From: Chara braunii
Lineage: Eukaryota > Streptophyta > Charophyceae > Charales > Characeae
DNA length: 64,000 nucleotides
NCBI GenBank assembly: GCA_003427395.1
Contig: BFEA01000234.1
Location: forward strand, 171,727 to 235,726
Reading direction: 5' to 3'
Shown piece after piece: positions 1 to 12,420 of the stretch; the stretch's first letter is position 1; each line of letters starts with the position of its first letter. Both the position numbers and the translations under genes were made by a program. A model generated the notes under the pieces. The model had not been told where the DNA came from, searched no databases, and worked only from the letters and a program-made list of their open reading frames with translations.

Positions 1-72
<72 letters not shown>
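1..72. repeat. (GT)n-(GA)n compound microsatellite
   Basis: The window opens inside a GT dinucleotide run that switches to a GA run at about position 29 and ends at 72. Its left end lies outside the window. Confidence 0.97.
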
Positions 73-75
<3 letters not shown>

Positions 76-784
76 ACAGTAGATCCCGGGGTTTCGGGAC
101 ACTCTGTTGTGCCCTACCTTAGAATTCCGATATATATATATATATTTTTTAATTAGAATTCCGATATTGTTTTGGGGTTCTGTGGCATTCTCCTGGCCTA
201 GAATCCCGGTGTTGTTCGCTGGTTATTACTATTTCTTTCTTTTTTTTTTTTTTTTTTTTTGTTGGTAGAAGCTTTGCAAATTGATTACCAATGGAAAAAA
301 GGCCGGGAAAACCTCACAAACAACCCGGAGAAAAAACTGGGGCCATCCATTACCTAGCTTAGGCTACCATTTCTTTTTGGATGTATGCACATCATCCTTG
401 TTTAGAGGCCATGATAATCGGTGTTGCGGATTTCTTTGAGCCCGTGGAATGACCGTTCTGGGCCTCAGGGGGCAGTGAGGAGGTTGCCTTCATCATGGGG
501 AATATAGATGGCACGGTAATTATTATCCCTAGATTTAGGCTGGTGCTCCACTGCAGGGGCCTCACCGAATTCCTTTTCTCAAATTACCAACGGCACCATT
601 CCTGTAAGAATTCATGATTGATCGATTCATTACCCTTACGGGTCCTTTCGAAGAAAAGAGTCTCAAAAAAAAAAAGAAAAAAAAAAAAGAACTCTCACGA
701 AAACAGAGCCTTGCAGCATGCCCGGTAAATAGTGCTCTCCATTTCCGCGGAGGCCATAATTGTGGCATGATCTTGAGTGGTCCT
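73..784. other. Non-coding interval with a dispersed-repeat fragment
   Basis: No gene is recognisable here. Short reading frames are broken by homopolymers (poly-T at 240-260, A-rich run at 664-689). Positions 300-372 resemble 24072-24140: both contain a ggccggga start, an acctc/acaaacaacc core and an attacc-agctt end. This marks a short dispersed repeat present twice in the window. Confidence 0.6.
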
Positions 785-800
785 TGGATTGATAGATTGG

Positions 801-841
<41 letters not shown>

Positions 842-931
842 CGATTGATTGATTGGTTAAATGATTGAGAGGTTAATTGATTGATTGGTTGGTTGATTGT
901 TGTTAGATTGATAGATTGATTGGTTGATTGG

Positions 932-967
<36 letters not shown>

Positions 968-1270
968 CCGATTGGTTGGTTGATTGATTGATTGATTGAT
1001 CTGTTGATTGATGGATTAATTGATTGATTGATTGATTGATTGGTCGATTGATTGGTTGGTTAATTGATTGATTGATTGGTTGATTGATGTTAGATTGATA
1101 GATTGATTGATTGGTTAATTGGTTGATTGATTGATTGATTGATTGATTGGCCGATTGGCTGGTTGATTGATTGATTGATTGATCTGTTGATTGATGGATT
1201 AATTGATTGATTGATTGCTTGATTGGCTGATTGATTGATTGATTGACTGATTGATTGGCCGATTGGCTGG

Positions 1271-1301
<31 letters not shown>
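785..1301. repeat. TGAT-type tetranucleotide minisatellite
   Basis: About 515 bp built from TTGA/TTGG tetramers with higher-order variation: units of 150-200 bp carrying the same interruptions (ggccgattgg, atctgttgattga) recur. The minus-strand reading frame through it codes only Asn-Gln-Ser and is a by-product of the repeat. Confidence 0.95.
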
Positions 1302-1303
<2 letters not shown>

Positions 1304-2462
1304 AAAAAAGTTGGAAAAAAAAAAAAAAAACATCATAGAGGATAGGGCGACAGTTGGGGAGGGGGGGGCGAAGGTCGAGTATATTTTTACTCATCTGTTA
1401 GAGTTTGAGCTCAGGTCTGTATTTCGACAGGTCAGGTGTGTACGAACTGAGCCAAGCCAGTGGCTGGAATGGTAGTTTTTTTTTTTTTTTTTCGTTTTTC
1501 TTTCTTTAGCAATGGTATTTTGTAAATAGATTCCGGGTTAGGCTGAGACCCCACTAACCCGCACTGGCTGGCGATAGCTAGCGGGGCCAGAAAAGCATCC
1601 ACCAGCACAAATCGTAGCCGACGGGAATGGGCAAGCGAAACGGGACCCCCCACTGCCACAGCAATTTTCGGCACTTCCCAAGGTTTCGGTTACTGGATAC
1701 GGAAGACTTGCCTTTTCGGGCAAGTTTGCCTCCGCTTTTTCAGCACACCAACGAATCCCCGGGCCTCCTTTCGGCACGGGATGGCTGGTATGCCCGCGGA
1801 CTCTAGACGCATACCAGCGGACTTTAGTACCTGATCCCACAGTACTTAGTCGCAGAGCCTTTAGGAAAAAAAGGGGATCCCATATGGTTTCCCCAACTTC
1901 CCCGTCGGACGGCAGTGCAACAGAAAATGGCTGTTTCTACTCATGGAAATTTGCGTGTCGCCATGGCCTTGACCCGCGGCGCGAAGTTGGTAGGAAACCG
2001 TAGGGAGCCCGTGAACCCCTACCCTTCCCCCAAAAAGTAGGCAAATTTTTGGGTTTTTTTCATTGTGAAGGCGGTCTTTCTTTTGCACAAAAGGAGACCG
2101 GGTGTCTCCGCTGGACCCGTGCGCCGCCATCCAAAGCGCCAAGAAGTCCGGGCCTATGGGATCCCACTTTTTCCCTACGAACGGTTCGGCACTTCTCCTA
2201 CTTTCAAGGGACTTTTACGACTTTTTGGTAAAAGTTCATAGTGGGATCAGCCTCTTAGACGTTGGCCAGTGTACCAGCCATCCCGTGCGGAATGGAGGCG
2301 CGGGGATTGGTTGGTGTGCTATAAAAGTGGAGGTACTAGGCAGAGTGGAAAAAAAGTGCTTGCCTTTGCCGCCAGCAGTGGGGTCTCAAAACACTTCTTC
2401 CAAAGGAAAGCGGCCAGCCAGTGGGGGCGCATCCTTATATCACGACTCCATCCGGGGCCTGG
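1302..2462. other. Non-coding repeat debris with GGGATCCCA-type inverted ends
   Basis: No gene is recognisable. The segment contains poly-T at 1475-1492, two copies of a gcggactctagacg/gcggactttagtac sentence around 1796-1830, and inverted partners ggatccca/agtgggatc at 1876, 2159 and 2241, so it looks like decayed foldback elements. Open frames here are short and lack protein-like composition. Confidence 0.5.
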
Positions 2463-2609
2463 GTCCCACCTGCGCCTTTCCTTTGTAGGAGGCTACCACG
2501 AAAGGACTGGCGAGCGTCTAGGGACCATCGATTGTGTCAATCCAAGGTCCTTAGGCGACCGCCATTCTCTTCGTGGTAGCCTCCTACAACCAAAATGCGC
2601 AGGTGGGAC
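2463..2609. mobile_element. Foldback (MITE-like) element, family A copy 1
   Basis: The left arm (2463-2502) and right arm (2570-2609) are 40-nt inverted repeats that start gtcccacctgcgc and share the taggaggctaccacgaa block. They differ at only a few positions. The 67-bp centre has its own symmetry around tcgattgtgtcaatcc. A second copy in the opposite orientation lies at 24658-24811, with arms and centre recognisably the same. No coding capacity; the transposase source is unknown. Confidence 0.8.
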
Positions 2610-2643
2610 CGAGGCCCGGACCTATTTTGACAAACTAACAGAC

Positions 2644-2799
2644 AGATCCCACTGGCAAAGAGGATTGGAATAAGTGTCTGAATCTGGAGGTGTTCCACTC
2701 AGAGATGCAGAAAAGCAGATCACTCAGAATCTTTTGCACCTCTGCGGAAACACGTCCAGATTCAGACACTTATTCCAATCTTCTTTGCCAGTGGGATCT
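2644..2799. mobile_element. Foldback element with 45-bp arms
   Basis: The arms at 2644-2688 and 2755-2799 are inverted repeats of 45 nt with a single mismatch, beginning agatcccactggcaaag. The loop is 66 bp. It is non-coding and would form a very stable hairpin as DNA or RNA. No flanking target duplication is obvious. Confidence 0.85.
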
Positions 2800-2877
2800 C
2801 GCCCTAAGCGTTCCGTTTCCTCGAAAAAATCTCACCAAAACGGAAATGGAAGACTGTCCGGCAAAGGGCCTCCCCCC

Positions 2878-3020
2878 ACGACACGAGACGAAAACGAAAC
2901 GAGTGGATCTGCCAGCGAAAGGTGGCAAAATACAGTCCTTCCTATTTATAGCAAACCCATGAACCTGGCCCTTTTCTGCAAAAAGATGCACTCCTTTCAT
3001 TTTTCGTTTCGTGTGCCGTG
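2878..3020. mobile_element. Foldback element, family B copy 1
   Basis: The left arm around acgaaaacgaaacgag (2885-2915) is inverted at 2984-3020. The centre contains the sentence aggtggcaaaataca and tatttatagcaaa, which recurs in the copy at 3213-3358. The arms are less perfect than in the second copy. Confidence 0.65.
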
Positions 3021-3046
3021 CGGCGCCCAAAGACCTTGCGAACCTT

Positions 3047-3170
3047 AGGGCCTCGCCACACCACTCTCGAAATGTGAAAAAGACAAAGCTGTGACGGGTG
3101 CATCTGGCCGTGTTCTAGCGAAAAGTTCGTTCTCATTTTGCACATTTCGAGAGTGGTGTGGGAATGCCCT
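3047..3170. mobile_element. Foldback element, family C copy 1
   Basis: The left arm reads agggcctcgccacacc-actctcgaaatgtg. The right arm is its inverse, cacatttcgagagtgg followed by tgtgggaatgccct. The centre includes gacgggtgcatctggcc and gttctagcg. The same centre and arms occur in the composite at 3412-3692. Confidence 0.75.
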
Positions 3171-3212
3171 TAGGGAAGAAACAATTCACAAATAGTAGGG
3201 GGTCTAGGTGCA

Positions 3213-3358
3213 CGGCACATGAAACCAAAAACGAAACGAGTGCATCTGCCCACGAAAGGTGGCAAAATACACTCGTTACTATTTATAGCAAAACGATGAA
3301 CCTGGCCGTTTTCTGCAGGAAGATGCACTCGTTTCGTTTTTTGTTTCGTGTCCTTTGC
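3213..3358. mobile_element. Foldback element, family B copy 2
   Basis: The inverted arms include cgaaacgagtgcatct (3232-3247) and agatgcactcgtttcg (3321-3336), a perfect 16-bp match extended on the outside by imperfect pairing of aaaccaaaa with ttttttgttt. The centre is shared with 2878-3020. Confidence 0.75.
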
Positions 3359-3411
3359 GGCGACGCCCAGAAGCAACTCCGTTACGGACGCAAAATATTA
3401 TGAGAAGATGA

Positions 3412-3692
3412 AGGGCCTCACCACACCGCTCTCGAAATGTGAAGGGCCTCGCCACACCACTCTCGAAATGCGAAAAAGACAAAAATGTGGCGGATGCATC
3501 TGGACATGTTCTAGCCGGAAGTTCATTCTCATTTTGCACATTTCGGACGCGAAATATTATGAGAAGATGAAGGGCCTCGCCACACCACTCTCGAAATGTG
3601 AAGAAGACAAAAATGTCGTGGATGCATCTGGCCATGTTCTAGCCGGAATTTCATTTTCATTTTGCACATTTCGAGAGTGGTGTGGCGATGCC
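3412..3692. mobile_element. Composite family C foldback (nested or tandem copies)
   Basis: Three left-arm copies (start sentence gggcct-c-ccacacc) and one complete right arm (cacatttcgagagtgg) are arranged around two copies of the family C centre. One right arm, near 3536-3548, is cut short at cacatttcgga. The direct repeat ggacgcgaaatattatgag / ggacgcaaaatattatgag (3387, 3545) suggests a copy duplicated together with its flank. Confidence 0.7.
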
Positions 3693-3771
3693 CGCCGAAG
3701 TCTCCAAAAAGCGTTTAAAAGAAGTCGTGGCACATATCGACGAACGACCATACGGCCAACCATGCATTTCA

Positions 3772-3775
<4 letters not shown>

Positions 3776-3812
<37 letters not shown>
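3776..3812. repeat. Poly-T tract
   Basis: A run of about 37 T. It may be the poly-A tail of a minus-strand retrocopy, but no source gene is visible next to it. Confidence 0.9.
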
Positions 3813-5225
3813 CAGGAAAAGTTATAGATAGAATTTCTCCCCTGGTGCTGAGTCCCACATACACCGTTGAGCCAGTTCAACGTTGAACTAGCTCAACGTG
3901 TGTGAGCCCACGCGACGTCTGAGATACATCGGGAGCTGTACATCCAGCAGTTGTTCCTAGGTGTATAAAATACAAAGACTTTCGTTTTTGTTTTTTGGTT
4001 CAAGAAAGGTGCTGAAAATTCCTTCCGCCTGAATACAAAGCCCCCCCCTACCCTGCCCATCTTCCGTTGAGCTACATACCGTTCAAGGGTGCTTGTGCCA
4101 TCATGACCTTCTGTGGGAGGACACTCTGACAGCCGTGGGAGGACAGTCTGACATTCTGTGGGAGGACACTCTGACAGAGTGTTCATGCTGTGTTTGGCTG
4201 TGCAGCCCCAAACTCGTTTCTGCGAATGCACCAAGCCAGGAGTGCTGTCTACGTTCATTTCATGTTGTTCCCTAGTATGCGGAGCCTTTCACTGAGGATT
4301 GTTGTATTTTCCATTTTACTTTTTAGAAAATATGTTTAATACGTTTAATACGGACAAAGATTTCAGTAGCATTTGGTTATTCATTGTTTTGTGGGAAATA
4401 GGGGGAAAAAAAAGCTTTAAGGCTTTAAGCAGCATTTGATTCTCCTTTTTTGCCTTTGTTTCGAGTTTTTAAGTCCCAAAAACCGTGTCACACCGTTGCA
4501 TTGAGCTAGTTCAACGGTGCATGTGGGACTTGGCCCCTGCGTCGGAACGTTTGTACTCTCGCTTGTTCCTGGACCATGCCGAAGGGTCCCACAGGCCTCA
4601 GAAAGCTGGTGCCAAAAGTTATGGATCCCCCCCGCCCGCACCTCCAGCCCTTCGGGGCCTCGGACACATACAGAGGGGGGGCAAACGGGTACACATTGTC
4701 AAACGTTTTCCATGCATTTCCCCAAGCCTAATATCTACTACAGTGCCGCAGCGAGCAAAATTAATTGTGGCTTTCCCAAAAATAAAATAAATAAATAATT
4801 GTGGTACCCTTCCCCAGCGAAGCTATACCGGGGGCCTGGGCATTGTGGAGTTTGCCCCGGTACTTGTGGACAAGAAAAATGAACATTGCAGGGGCCTTTG
4901 GAGTGGTGGTTCAGGGTGCAAGATCAGGCCATCTACAATTTTGTGTAATTGTCTCTGTCTATGAAATGAGAGTGTCCCTGACTTAGTGCGCCCAAGTCGC
5001 CACCCTCTCCTTGCTAGCTGTGCTCCCAAACACCACACAACCTGGTTATGAGTGTACCGAACTGGAGACATAGCTTGTATACATTCATTATTAGGGTGCA
5101 TTATGTCTCGGGGGTGACTCGGGGGAAGATGGTAGTATCTACCTATCTATCTATCTATATATATATATATTGAAGAACAACCCGAGTGGATGCTAGGGGT
5201 GCTGATAAGATAAGGCAACACGAGC
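3813..5225. other. Non-coding interval with small palindromes and direct repeats
   Basis: No gene is recognised. The segment holds a GTTGA-rich palindrome (3865-3899, gttgagc...gctcaac), a related arm at 4488-4526, and three direct copies of gtgggaggac-tctgaca at 4113-4176. A short (TATC/TA) run lies at 5142-5170. Reading frames here are short and look random. Confidence 0.5.
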
Positions 5226-5290
5226 ATTCCCGGGGAGGCTCCATCTATTGGTGGGGATCAGCACCTGCTGGAAAACGGGTCCAGCGTCCC
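5226..5290. repeat. Dispersed repeat, copy 1
   Basis: The sentence gctccatctattggtggg, then a cagcacctgctgga block and gggtccagcg, is repeated at 24958-25012 with few changes and in the same orientation. Non-coding. Confidence 0.7.
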
Positions 5291-5533
5291 TGAATATTGC
5301 AGCTGTTTGTTTGATCAGACATATGATTGTGGCGACAGTCAGTTGCAGAGCTCACCTACAAAGTGCAGCAATCGGTAAGTAGAGCTTACAGAGTTGTCTG
5401 ATTTGCTAGCCTACATACCTGCCTCCAAGTCTGCTTGATTTTTCTCTGTCAGACAGGTGTGCTTGGATCTGTGTCTGTGCAACGATGAGGGTAGGGTCAT
5501 AATGTGTAGGTGGCAGGTGGGGAATGGCCATGG

Positions 5534-6079
5534 ATGGATGAGACTCAACAGGAGAGTCATGTGGGTCTATCCAAGGAGGAGGATGTAAATCTCAGAGCAG
5601 AACAGGGTGCTATGAATGCTTTGATTCGTCAGTATTCAAACACAGCAAGAACGAAAAAAAACAAAGGATTAAAATCCTTATCGCGGTTTGGGATGAGGGG
5701 ATGCGGGAAGACAAAACAACACAACAGGATGATTGGAATGGGAATTGAAACCACCACAAGTCCGGGTATTGTAGAGATAGGTATCCAAACTACTAGTCCG
5801 GAAAATGTAATTCAACCTGCAAATGGGCCCACTGGGCCGGCTGAGGCCCCAAATTTTGATAAAATAAGCCCAGGTAACTTGGAACATTCGGCTTCCCCGC
5901 TTGAAAAACAAATGCCCGCCAGTGAACACGGGAGGCGGGCGGGTTCGGCACCACGGGTGGCAAACAGCTGGTGGCACCATCCACAAAGAGGCCTGCGCCG
6001 CGTCGGTTTGTTTTTGGCGCGCAAATCCATTTTAGGCTCCGCACCAATAGCTGAGAAAGGTACTGGCGGTTTAAAGTAA
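5534..6079 (+). CDS. Uncharacterised short ORF, doubtful
   Basis: From the first ATG this frame codes about 181 residues (start MDETQQESHVGL) and stops at 6077-6079. I recognise no domain. The first part is polar and could be a gene remnant. The last part runs into repeat-like DNA: the final codons fall in a tactggcggtttaaa block that belongs to the foldback family seen at 7530, 8868 and 11632. It has no membrane segment and no signal peptide. It may be chance; codon statistics or a transcript would decide. Confidence 0.15.
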   Translation: MDETQQESHVGLSKEEDVNLRAEQGAMNALIRQYSNTARTKKNKGLKSLSRFGMRGCGKTKQHNRMIGMGIETTTSPGIVEIGIQTTSPENVIQPANGPTGPAEAPNFDKISPGNLEHSASPLEKQMPASEHGRRAGSAPRVANSWWHHPQRGLRRVGLFLARKSILGSAPIAEKGTGGLK

Positions 6080-6299
6080 TAGAGCATCCCCCGCGGCGCA
6101 GAACGTGGGGGAGTACCGGAAACGAACTTTCCCAGCATTTCTGCATAGCAGGCCCAACCAGGGTGCAAAAATGATATGAACGTTCAATTCGGGCCTCCCA
6201 TACTTTTTGGCGCGTTTGGGGCAAACAAATACATGACAAGGGTGCAAAAATACATTTTAGGGCCTCCCAAAAATTATCTGAAAGTTCAAGTAGGGTTTT

Positions 6300-6487
6300 G
6301 CCAAGGGAGATGATGATGATGATAATGAGTGATGAATGGTGCAGAGGTGATGATGGTGTGAACAGTTTCATCACAATGTGACAAGAGTGTGTGTGACAAA
6401 ATGACAGAAGTATCTGGATCTGCACGATGATCATCATCATGACAAGGATGATGACATCAGATGTTGTTGATGATGATGCTGCTAATG

Positions 6488-6519
<32 letters not shown>

Positions 6520-7143
6520 GGTGATGATGATGATGATGATAATGATGGTGTGAATATTCTGATCACAATGTGACAAGGGTTTGTATGACGGTAAAGACCG
6601 AATTATCAGGATCTGCATGATGATGTGTTAATGATGATGGTGAGGATCGCTGATGATGATGATGATAATGATGATGATGATGATGATGAGGAGGAGGAGG
6701 AGGAGGAGGAGGAGGAGGAGGAGGAGGAGGAGATGTTCTTCCCTAAGAGGGCCAAAGGTTCCGGAATCACTAAAAGACACTTTTATGCCATTCATCCACT
6801 CCAATACACCCTGAAATGGATTTCATCACCTTACGGGCGCAACATGGTGCAAAATGATTGGCAGGTTCCTCTTAGGGCTTCCCACACTTTTGCCCCGTTT
6901 GGGGAGAAAGATATATTTTTAAAGGTTTTCTCGCGGGGCCAGCGGAATTTATAACTTTTCCCGACTGAAATCTTATCATGCCAATGATGATGATCAGTCG
7001 TTGAGAGGTGATGATGGCGTGAACATTCTCGTTGGCAGATAACGGCGGAATTATCAGGGTCTGCATGATAATGATGATGTTTGATGATCGCTGATGATGA
7101 GGATGAGGATGATAAGGATGATGATGATGAGGAGGAGGAGGAG
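6300..7143. repeat. GAT/GAG trinucleotide arrays with interspersed repeat sentences
   Basis: Runs of GAT occur at 6304-6330, 6469-6545, 6620-6690 and 7078-7130, with a GAG run at 6689-6732. Between them a sentence of the type tgtgacaag-gt-tg-atgac and ttatcaggatctgcatgat recurs three times (6375, 6568, 7050). The array therefore looks like an old higher-order tandem duplication of about 200-450 bp whose trinucleotide cores expanded. Confidence 0.85.
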
Positions 7144-7454
7144 ATCAGCAGTGATATGTCAATGCGTTTGGTTTTACAAATATATCCAAAACGACATGAT
7201 ATCTGTCTGAGAGCTCAGCAAGCCTCATCAGGAAAAGGATGTACGCCTCACGACTTGCAACCCTAAACCCTAATGTCCCACAGGCATACACGTCGTGTTG
7301 ATCTTTATTATACGGGTATCAGGGGAAGGGAAATGCAGCGCGATCTGATGCGGGAGGTTTCGAGAGGGGCCAACTCGCTGAAATACCTATTTTCTCATTC
7401 TTCCAGGAAATCTACTTTCAGAACAAACTTTCATGGGGGATATACCTTTTGGAT

Positions 7455-7503
7455 TGCATCATTGCCATCATTGCCATCATTCCCATCATTGCCATCATTG
7501 CCA
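7455..7503 (+). repeat. Short CATTGC(CAT) tandem repeat
   Basis: Nonamer units of the form cattgccat/cattcccat repeat about five times. Non-coding. Confidence 0.8.
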
Positions 7504-7529
7504 CGTTCCTTGAATATAACAGCAAAATA

Positions 7530-7745
7530 CAGTTTAAACCGCCAGGACACGGCCCCAGCCTTGCAGGAAAAGCAACAGTCACCACCGCACTGTAGCAATG
7601 GCCCGGAAGAAAAATTGGAAAGGCATACTGGACATTGCCTGGCGGGGCCAGCCAAAAAAGAGAAAAAGTGCACTGCTGGTGGTTCGGAAAGGCTTGGCGC
7701 TCAGTATAAGGTGCCTGTGGGTGTGCTGGCGGTTTAAACCACCAG
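7530..7745. mobile_element. Foldback element, TTTAAA family D copy 1
   Basis: The termini are cagtttaaaccgccag (7530) and the inverse-type ctggcggtttaaacca (7727). Just inside are cacggccccagccttgca and, inverted near the other end, aaggcttggcgc. Related ends flank copies at 8868 and 11632. The interior is unique and non-coding. Confidence 0.6.
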
Positions 7746-7933
7746 AACCTAGCGGTTGTTAAGGCCCGTGGCTCAGCCTACCGGTATCCTGAACCTTGCC
7801 GAGCCTCGAGCTACCGGTAGGTACACATCGGAAGAAAAAAAGAAGACAAAAAAAAAAAATGTCGATGTTCTTCTGCAAAAAAAAAGAAATTGAAAAAGAA
7901 AGGTATCCGTTTGCACTTTCCATCTTTGGGTCA

Positions 7934-8690
<757 letters not shown>

Positions 8691-8867
8691 TCCCGCGCCC
8701 TTGAATTTTGTTGTTTCCTTTTCTTTTTACTTTTCTTGCTTTTTGAAGTGGTATCTCGTTTTTTTTTTTTTTTTTTGGTTAGTTTATTTTCTAAAGAAAA
8801 AGAGCTCCTACCGGTCCTTCAACTCCCCGACCCCCTAACGGCCGCAATTTTTTTTATAGCTGGGTGA

Positions 8868-9060
8868 GGTACTGGTGGTTTAAACCGCTAGTACACGGCC
8901 CCGGCCTTGCAGAAAGCTTTTGTTGCCACAAGCAAAACTCGGAGGCGCCGTGCGGCCTGGCCCGCCGTTGAAAAAAATAATCGGAGACCTCCGAAGTGGT
9001 GCGGGTTTCATGCCGGCATGTGATAAGCCAGGATCCGTACTCAGCAGCTTCCTGTACCCT
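8868..9060. mobile_element. Foldback element, family D copy 2
   Basis: The left end is a palindrome, tactggtggtttaaacc then gctagtac, followed by cacggccccggccttgcag. The internal sentence aaactcggaggcgccg, then a gtggtgcgggtttcatg block, matches the copy at 11632-11835. Non-coding. Confidence 0.7.
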
Positions 9061-11631
9061 CAAGGGAAAATCTCACGTAAACCTCAGAGTACGGGTTCTA
9101 GATGATTGGGAAGAACGGGGTTTTATCTTTCCTTTTTTTTTCCCCTTCTTTTTCTTCTCCTTCTTTTTCTTTCTTGAAAAGAGAGGAGAGACGGCACAGA
9201 AACTCATCTTTCCTTTGCAGGACCGCCCCTGATGTCTTCCTCGCGCGGCCGGTTAGTGACCGCGCCCAGAAATCCAAGAAACAGTTAGGAAATAGTGTGG
9301 ATAGGAATTTTGTAATTTTGCGCGCGCGGCTGTCTTTCAAATTTTTGCGCGCCGCGTAAGCCCGTTCTCCCGCTTTGCATCGTTGTGCCATCTCCCCTTC
9401 TTGCCGCACATTTCCTTCCTGCATGCCTCTTCGTCTTCCCTCGAGCAAAGTCTGATCCTCTCCTTACCCATCATCGCGAACGATTGGCTGTGTAATTGGG
9501 ATGGTAATCAATGTGGTGAGAGCGGAAGGCGCGTACCACTTGAACGACCACCCCAATCACACAGATCGTCCAACTCGCCTCCTTCAATCCTTCTGGAACT
9601 TTGGCCCTTCTTCTGCCCTGCTCATCTACACCCCATGTTACCCACACCTCGCGCCGGCTCCCCGCCGCCTTCCGCGCTGTAAATTCTTGCAACCCCTTCC
9701 TCTCCCTCTCTTTGATCTCGGCTGCAAGCTGCGCGAGCTATGCGCGAGGTGCACGGCGTCGAACAGGCGTGGCGAGCCCAAGTGATGGGCGGAGTGACGA
9801 CGTGGGACGGGCTTAGCGATAGACTTGGGGTAAGCCAGTCGGAGGGACTGAGCGGAGGTGGAGATCAGACGCCGGCAGCGGTAGGGCCTTGTGGCTATGG
9901 TTGTCAGAGGTTCTGAGGAATTGGGGGCTGGGGCCAGGACGGCCAGCCGTATGAGAAATTTTGTGTATTAAGGACTCACTTTTATCTCCATTGCGACTTC
10001 GTTTCCGTGCGATGTGTGCGTGGTCCCGATGGTACGAGAGTTTATGGATGAATTGAATGTCTCATTGTCAGGGGAGCTTGGAGAGTGTGTGGGTGTGTGC
10101 GAGCGTACAGGCACGGTGGTGGGGATTGCTGAGTGTCGACCGTCTGCGTGAATGCATGAGTGTGTTGATCCTTCTTCCCTTCCCCGATCCCTCTTTCGTT
10201 CTTGACACTGTGTGTATGCGCGGGACTTGCGCCAACCTCCTTTTTATCTCTTTCTCTCCCTTCGTGCGCCGATCGGGATCCAGGCGAAACGGGTGGTTTC
10301 ACTCGATAACCGAAGAGATCAATCGTTCGTGTCTCCGTGACACGAACGACATCTCCACAACGCAACAAACCCCGGATCCGTGACTCAGCATTCGGGTTGG
10401 CACAGAAAGACACGGAGAGAGAGCGAGAGAGATCTAGGCGAGTCATCTTGGTTTCGTTTCTTTATATTTTCTTTGTATGGAGTCCACGCTCGTCTGCGCG
10501 GACACAAGCACGGGCCATAGCCCATGCTCCACCTTTGTGCCAGTCTCCTGCAACGTGCTACCTTCCTTTTCGGTCGCAGACGACGACAGCGTGTACTGCG
10601 ACGCAGACGTGCGGAGCGCTCTAAGATGGACCGAGCAGATCCGGCTGCATAACCCCACCAGGGCGTGACATATCGGAGGGAGTGGGTTTGTGTTGATTGA
10701 TCGGTTCTATTCCCCTCCCCTGATACTACCCTACACCAATCTCACCATGTTGCCCTGGTCAGCAGCACACATGACGTGGTGGCCTCAGTTTAACTGCCAC
10801 TGGTGTCGTCAGGTGGATTCGTGTTCCTGGCGGAGATTAGTCTTGGGATACGAGGGTGCGGCTCGATTCCCAAAGCTCTCCGGCAACGCGGCCGCTTTGA
10901 CGGCTAACGGTTTGTCCTGCCCTTGGCGACCTCGCACCAGGATGTCCGCGCGGGCTCGACGAGTCTGACGCCGAGGCATGAGATTCTCGAACCGACCGCC
11001 CACAATCCGTGCGAACCAGGCGCCCGGGGGAACGGAAACCCTTTTCCCCATCCTTTTCTTCCTTCCTCCTTCCTTCTCTTTTTGATTGTTTCCCTTTCTG
11101 TCGATTGTCGTACCGGAATGAGCTTTCCTCCCGTCCCTAGCCCTCGATGCGGCTCAAACCCCCAACGAGGCAACTCTCGGCTCGAAATAAGAATCCCTCG
11201 TTTTGCCCGGGTGATTCAACCCCACGGCCAAAAATCCTCGGCCACACCCCCAACTACTCTGAACGGCGTTCGACGAACCGAACGCCGTGCGGGGTGTGAG
11301 GTTGCGCATCACAGACACCCGCGGGCCGATATGTGGTGTACTGGTGGTTTAAATACCAGTACTTTCGACCTTCGACAGCTTGGAAACCCTCTGCCACCGG
11401 CTTCAGGCCAGTGCCAAAAATAACATACTATACCCGCATTGTTTTCTAACTTTTCCAGCTGACAACCAACTTGCCTCTGGGTTCAGGCACGCAGGCGCTA
11501 AGGCACTGCGCCCTGAGTGCACAGACACTCAGCCCTGACTGCACAATCTCAACATCAGGCCAGTACCAGGCTATTCTTTGTCTCTGTTGCGGTGTATTTT
11601 TTAGTTGTGGTGGCGCTGTTGGTCGAGGTGC
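9061..11631. other. Non-coding interval, no recognised gene
   Basis: Both strands contain frames up to about 165 codons, but none shows a domain, signal sequence or consistent composition. Landmarks are a T-rich run at 9128-9175, an inverted pair gattggctgtgtaattggg / cccaatcacacagatcg (9482, 9551), and a family D end at 11335-11365. GC content is higher at 9.4-11.3 kb than in the flanks, which could reflect a gene-proximal region, but no exon can be called. Confidence 0.4.
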
Positions 11632-11835
11632 CCATGTACTGGTGGTGCTTTAAAGCACCAGTACATGTGCCCAGCCTTGAAGAAAGTTTTGGTGGCCACA
11701 AGCTAAACTCGGAGGTGCCGCACAGCAAGGGGGGCCGTTGGAAAAACAAATTGGCGGCCTCTGCAGTGGTGCGGGTTTCATGCTGACACCTGCTAGCCTA
11801 TGTGTGGTGTACTGGTGGTGCTTTAAGGCTACCAG
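11632..11835. mobile_element. Foldback element, family D copy 3
   Basis: It starts with a perfect palindrome, tactggtggtgctttaaag then caccagta, and ends at 11813-11832 with tactggtggtgctttaagg, a direct repeat of the same end. The interior shares aactcggaggtgccg and gtggtgcgggtttcatgc with 8868-9060, giving two clear family members. Confidence 0.7.
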
Positions 11836-12420
11836 ACTTTTGCTAAGTCTAACAGACGTTCCTGACCCTACCCAAGTCACAGGAAAATGCCTACGGGCCC
11901 CCTGACAAATTCTACCGCTCCCCCTAGCCTTCTGGAGTACCCAATGAATCTCTGTGTACCCAAATCTCAGGTTTGTCCCTGTAACTACACGTATTTGCAA
12001 CTCGATCACTGTTTGAGGCACAGAAACACCGCATGGAAAGCAGAGTTCGCAGGGGCTCGCCGACCTCGGCCCTGGTCAAACGCCACGACATACTCATCTT
12101 CTCCGCAGATCACCGCCGGGGCTGAAAAAAAATCCGCAGAATACACTCAGGGCATACTCAGGGCAAGCTGAGAGAAGGTTAACGGAGACCCTAAATGGGG
12201 GTCCCCATTAACCATTTCAGATTCATCTACTAGTAGCATCTGCCGATGATGGCGGTCAGATATCATTCGGCAAAGTACTAGTGTCAGGGCATACTGACAC
12301 TAGCACTTGCCTCAACGTATCTGACTGAAATTACGGCAGAACCTGAATGCATCTGACCGCAGTAACGTCCAGAGCTGAGTCGAAAAAGTCCTAGTGTGAG
12401 CTTGCCCTGAGTATGGCTAG
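11836..12420. other. Non-coding interval with small palindromes
   Basis: No gene is recognised. Positions 12185-12212 hold gggaccccatt-like inverted words, and 12281-12303 contains a hairpin, agtgtcagggcatactgacact. The phrase cagggcatactcagggca (12147-12168) echoes cttgccctgagtatg (12400-12414) in the opposite orientation, so 12147-12420 may be another decayed foldback. Confidence 0.45.

Noticed and set aside
903-1394. Long minus-strand frame rich in Asn, Gln and Ser
   Set aside because: It is the translation of the TGAT tetranucleotide array; composition follows the repeat exactly.
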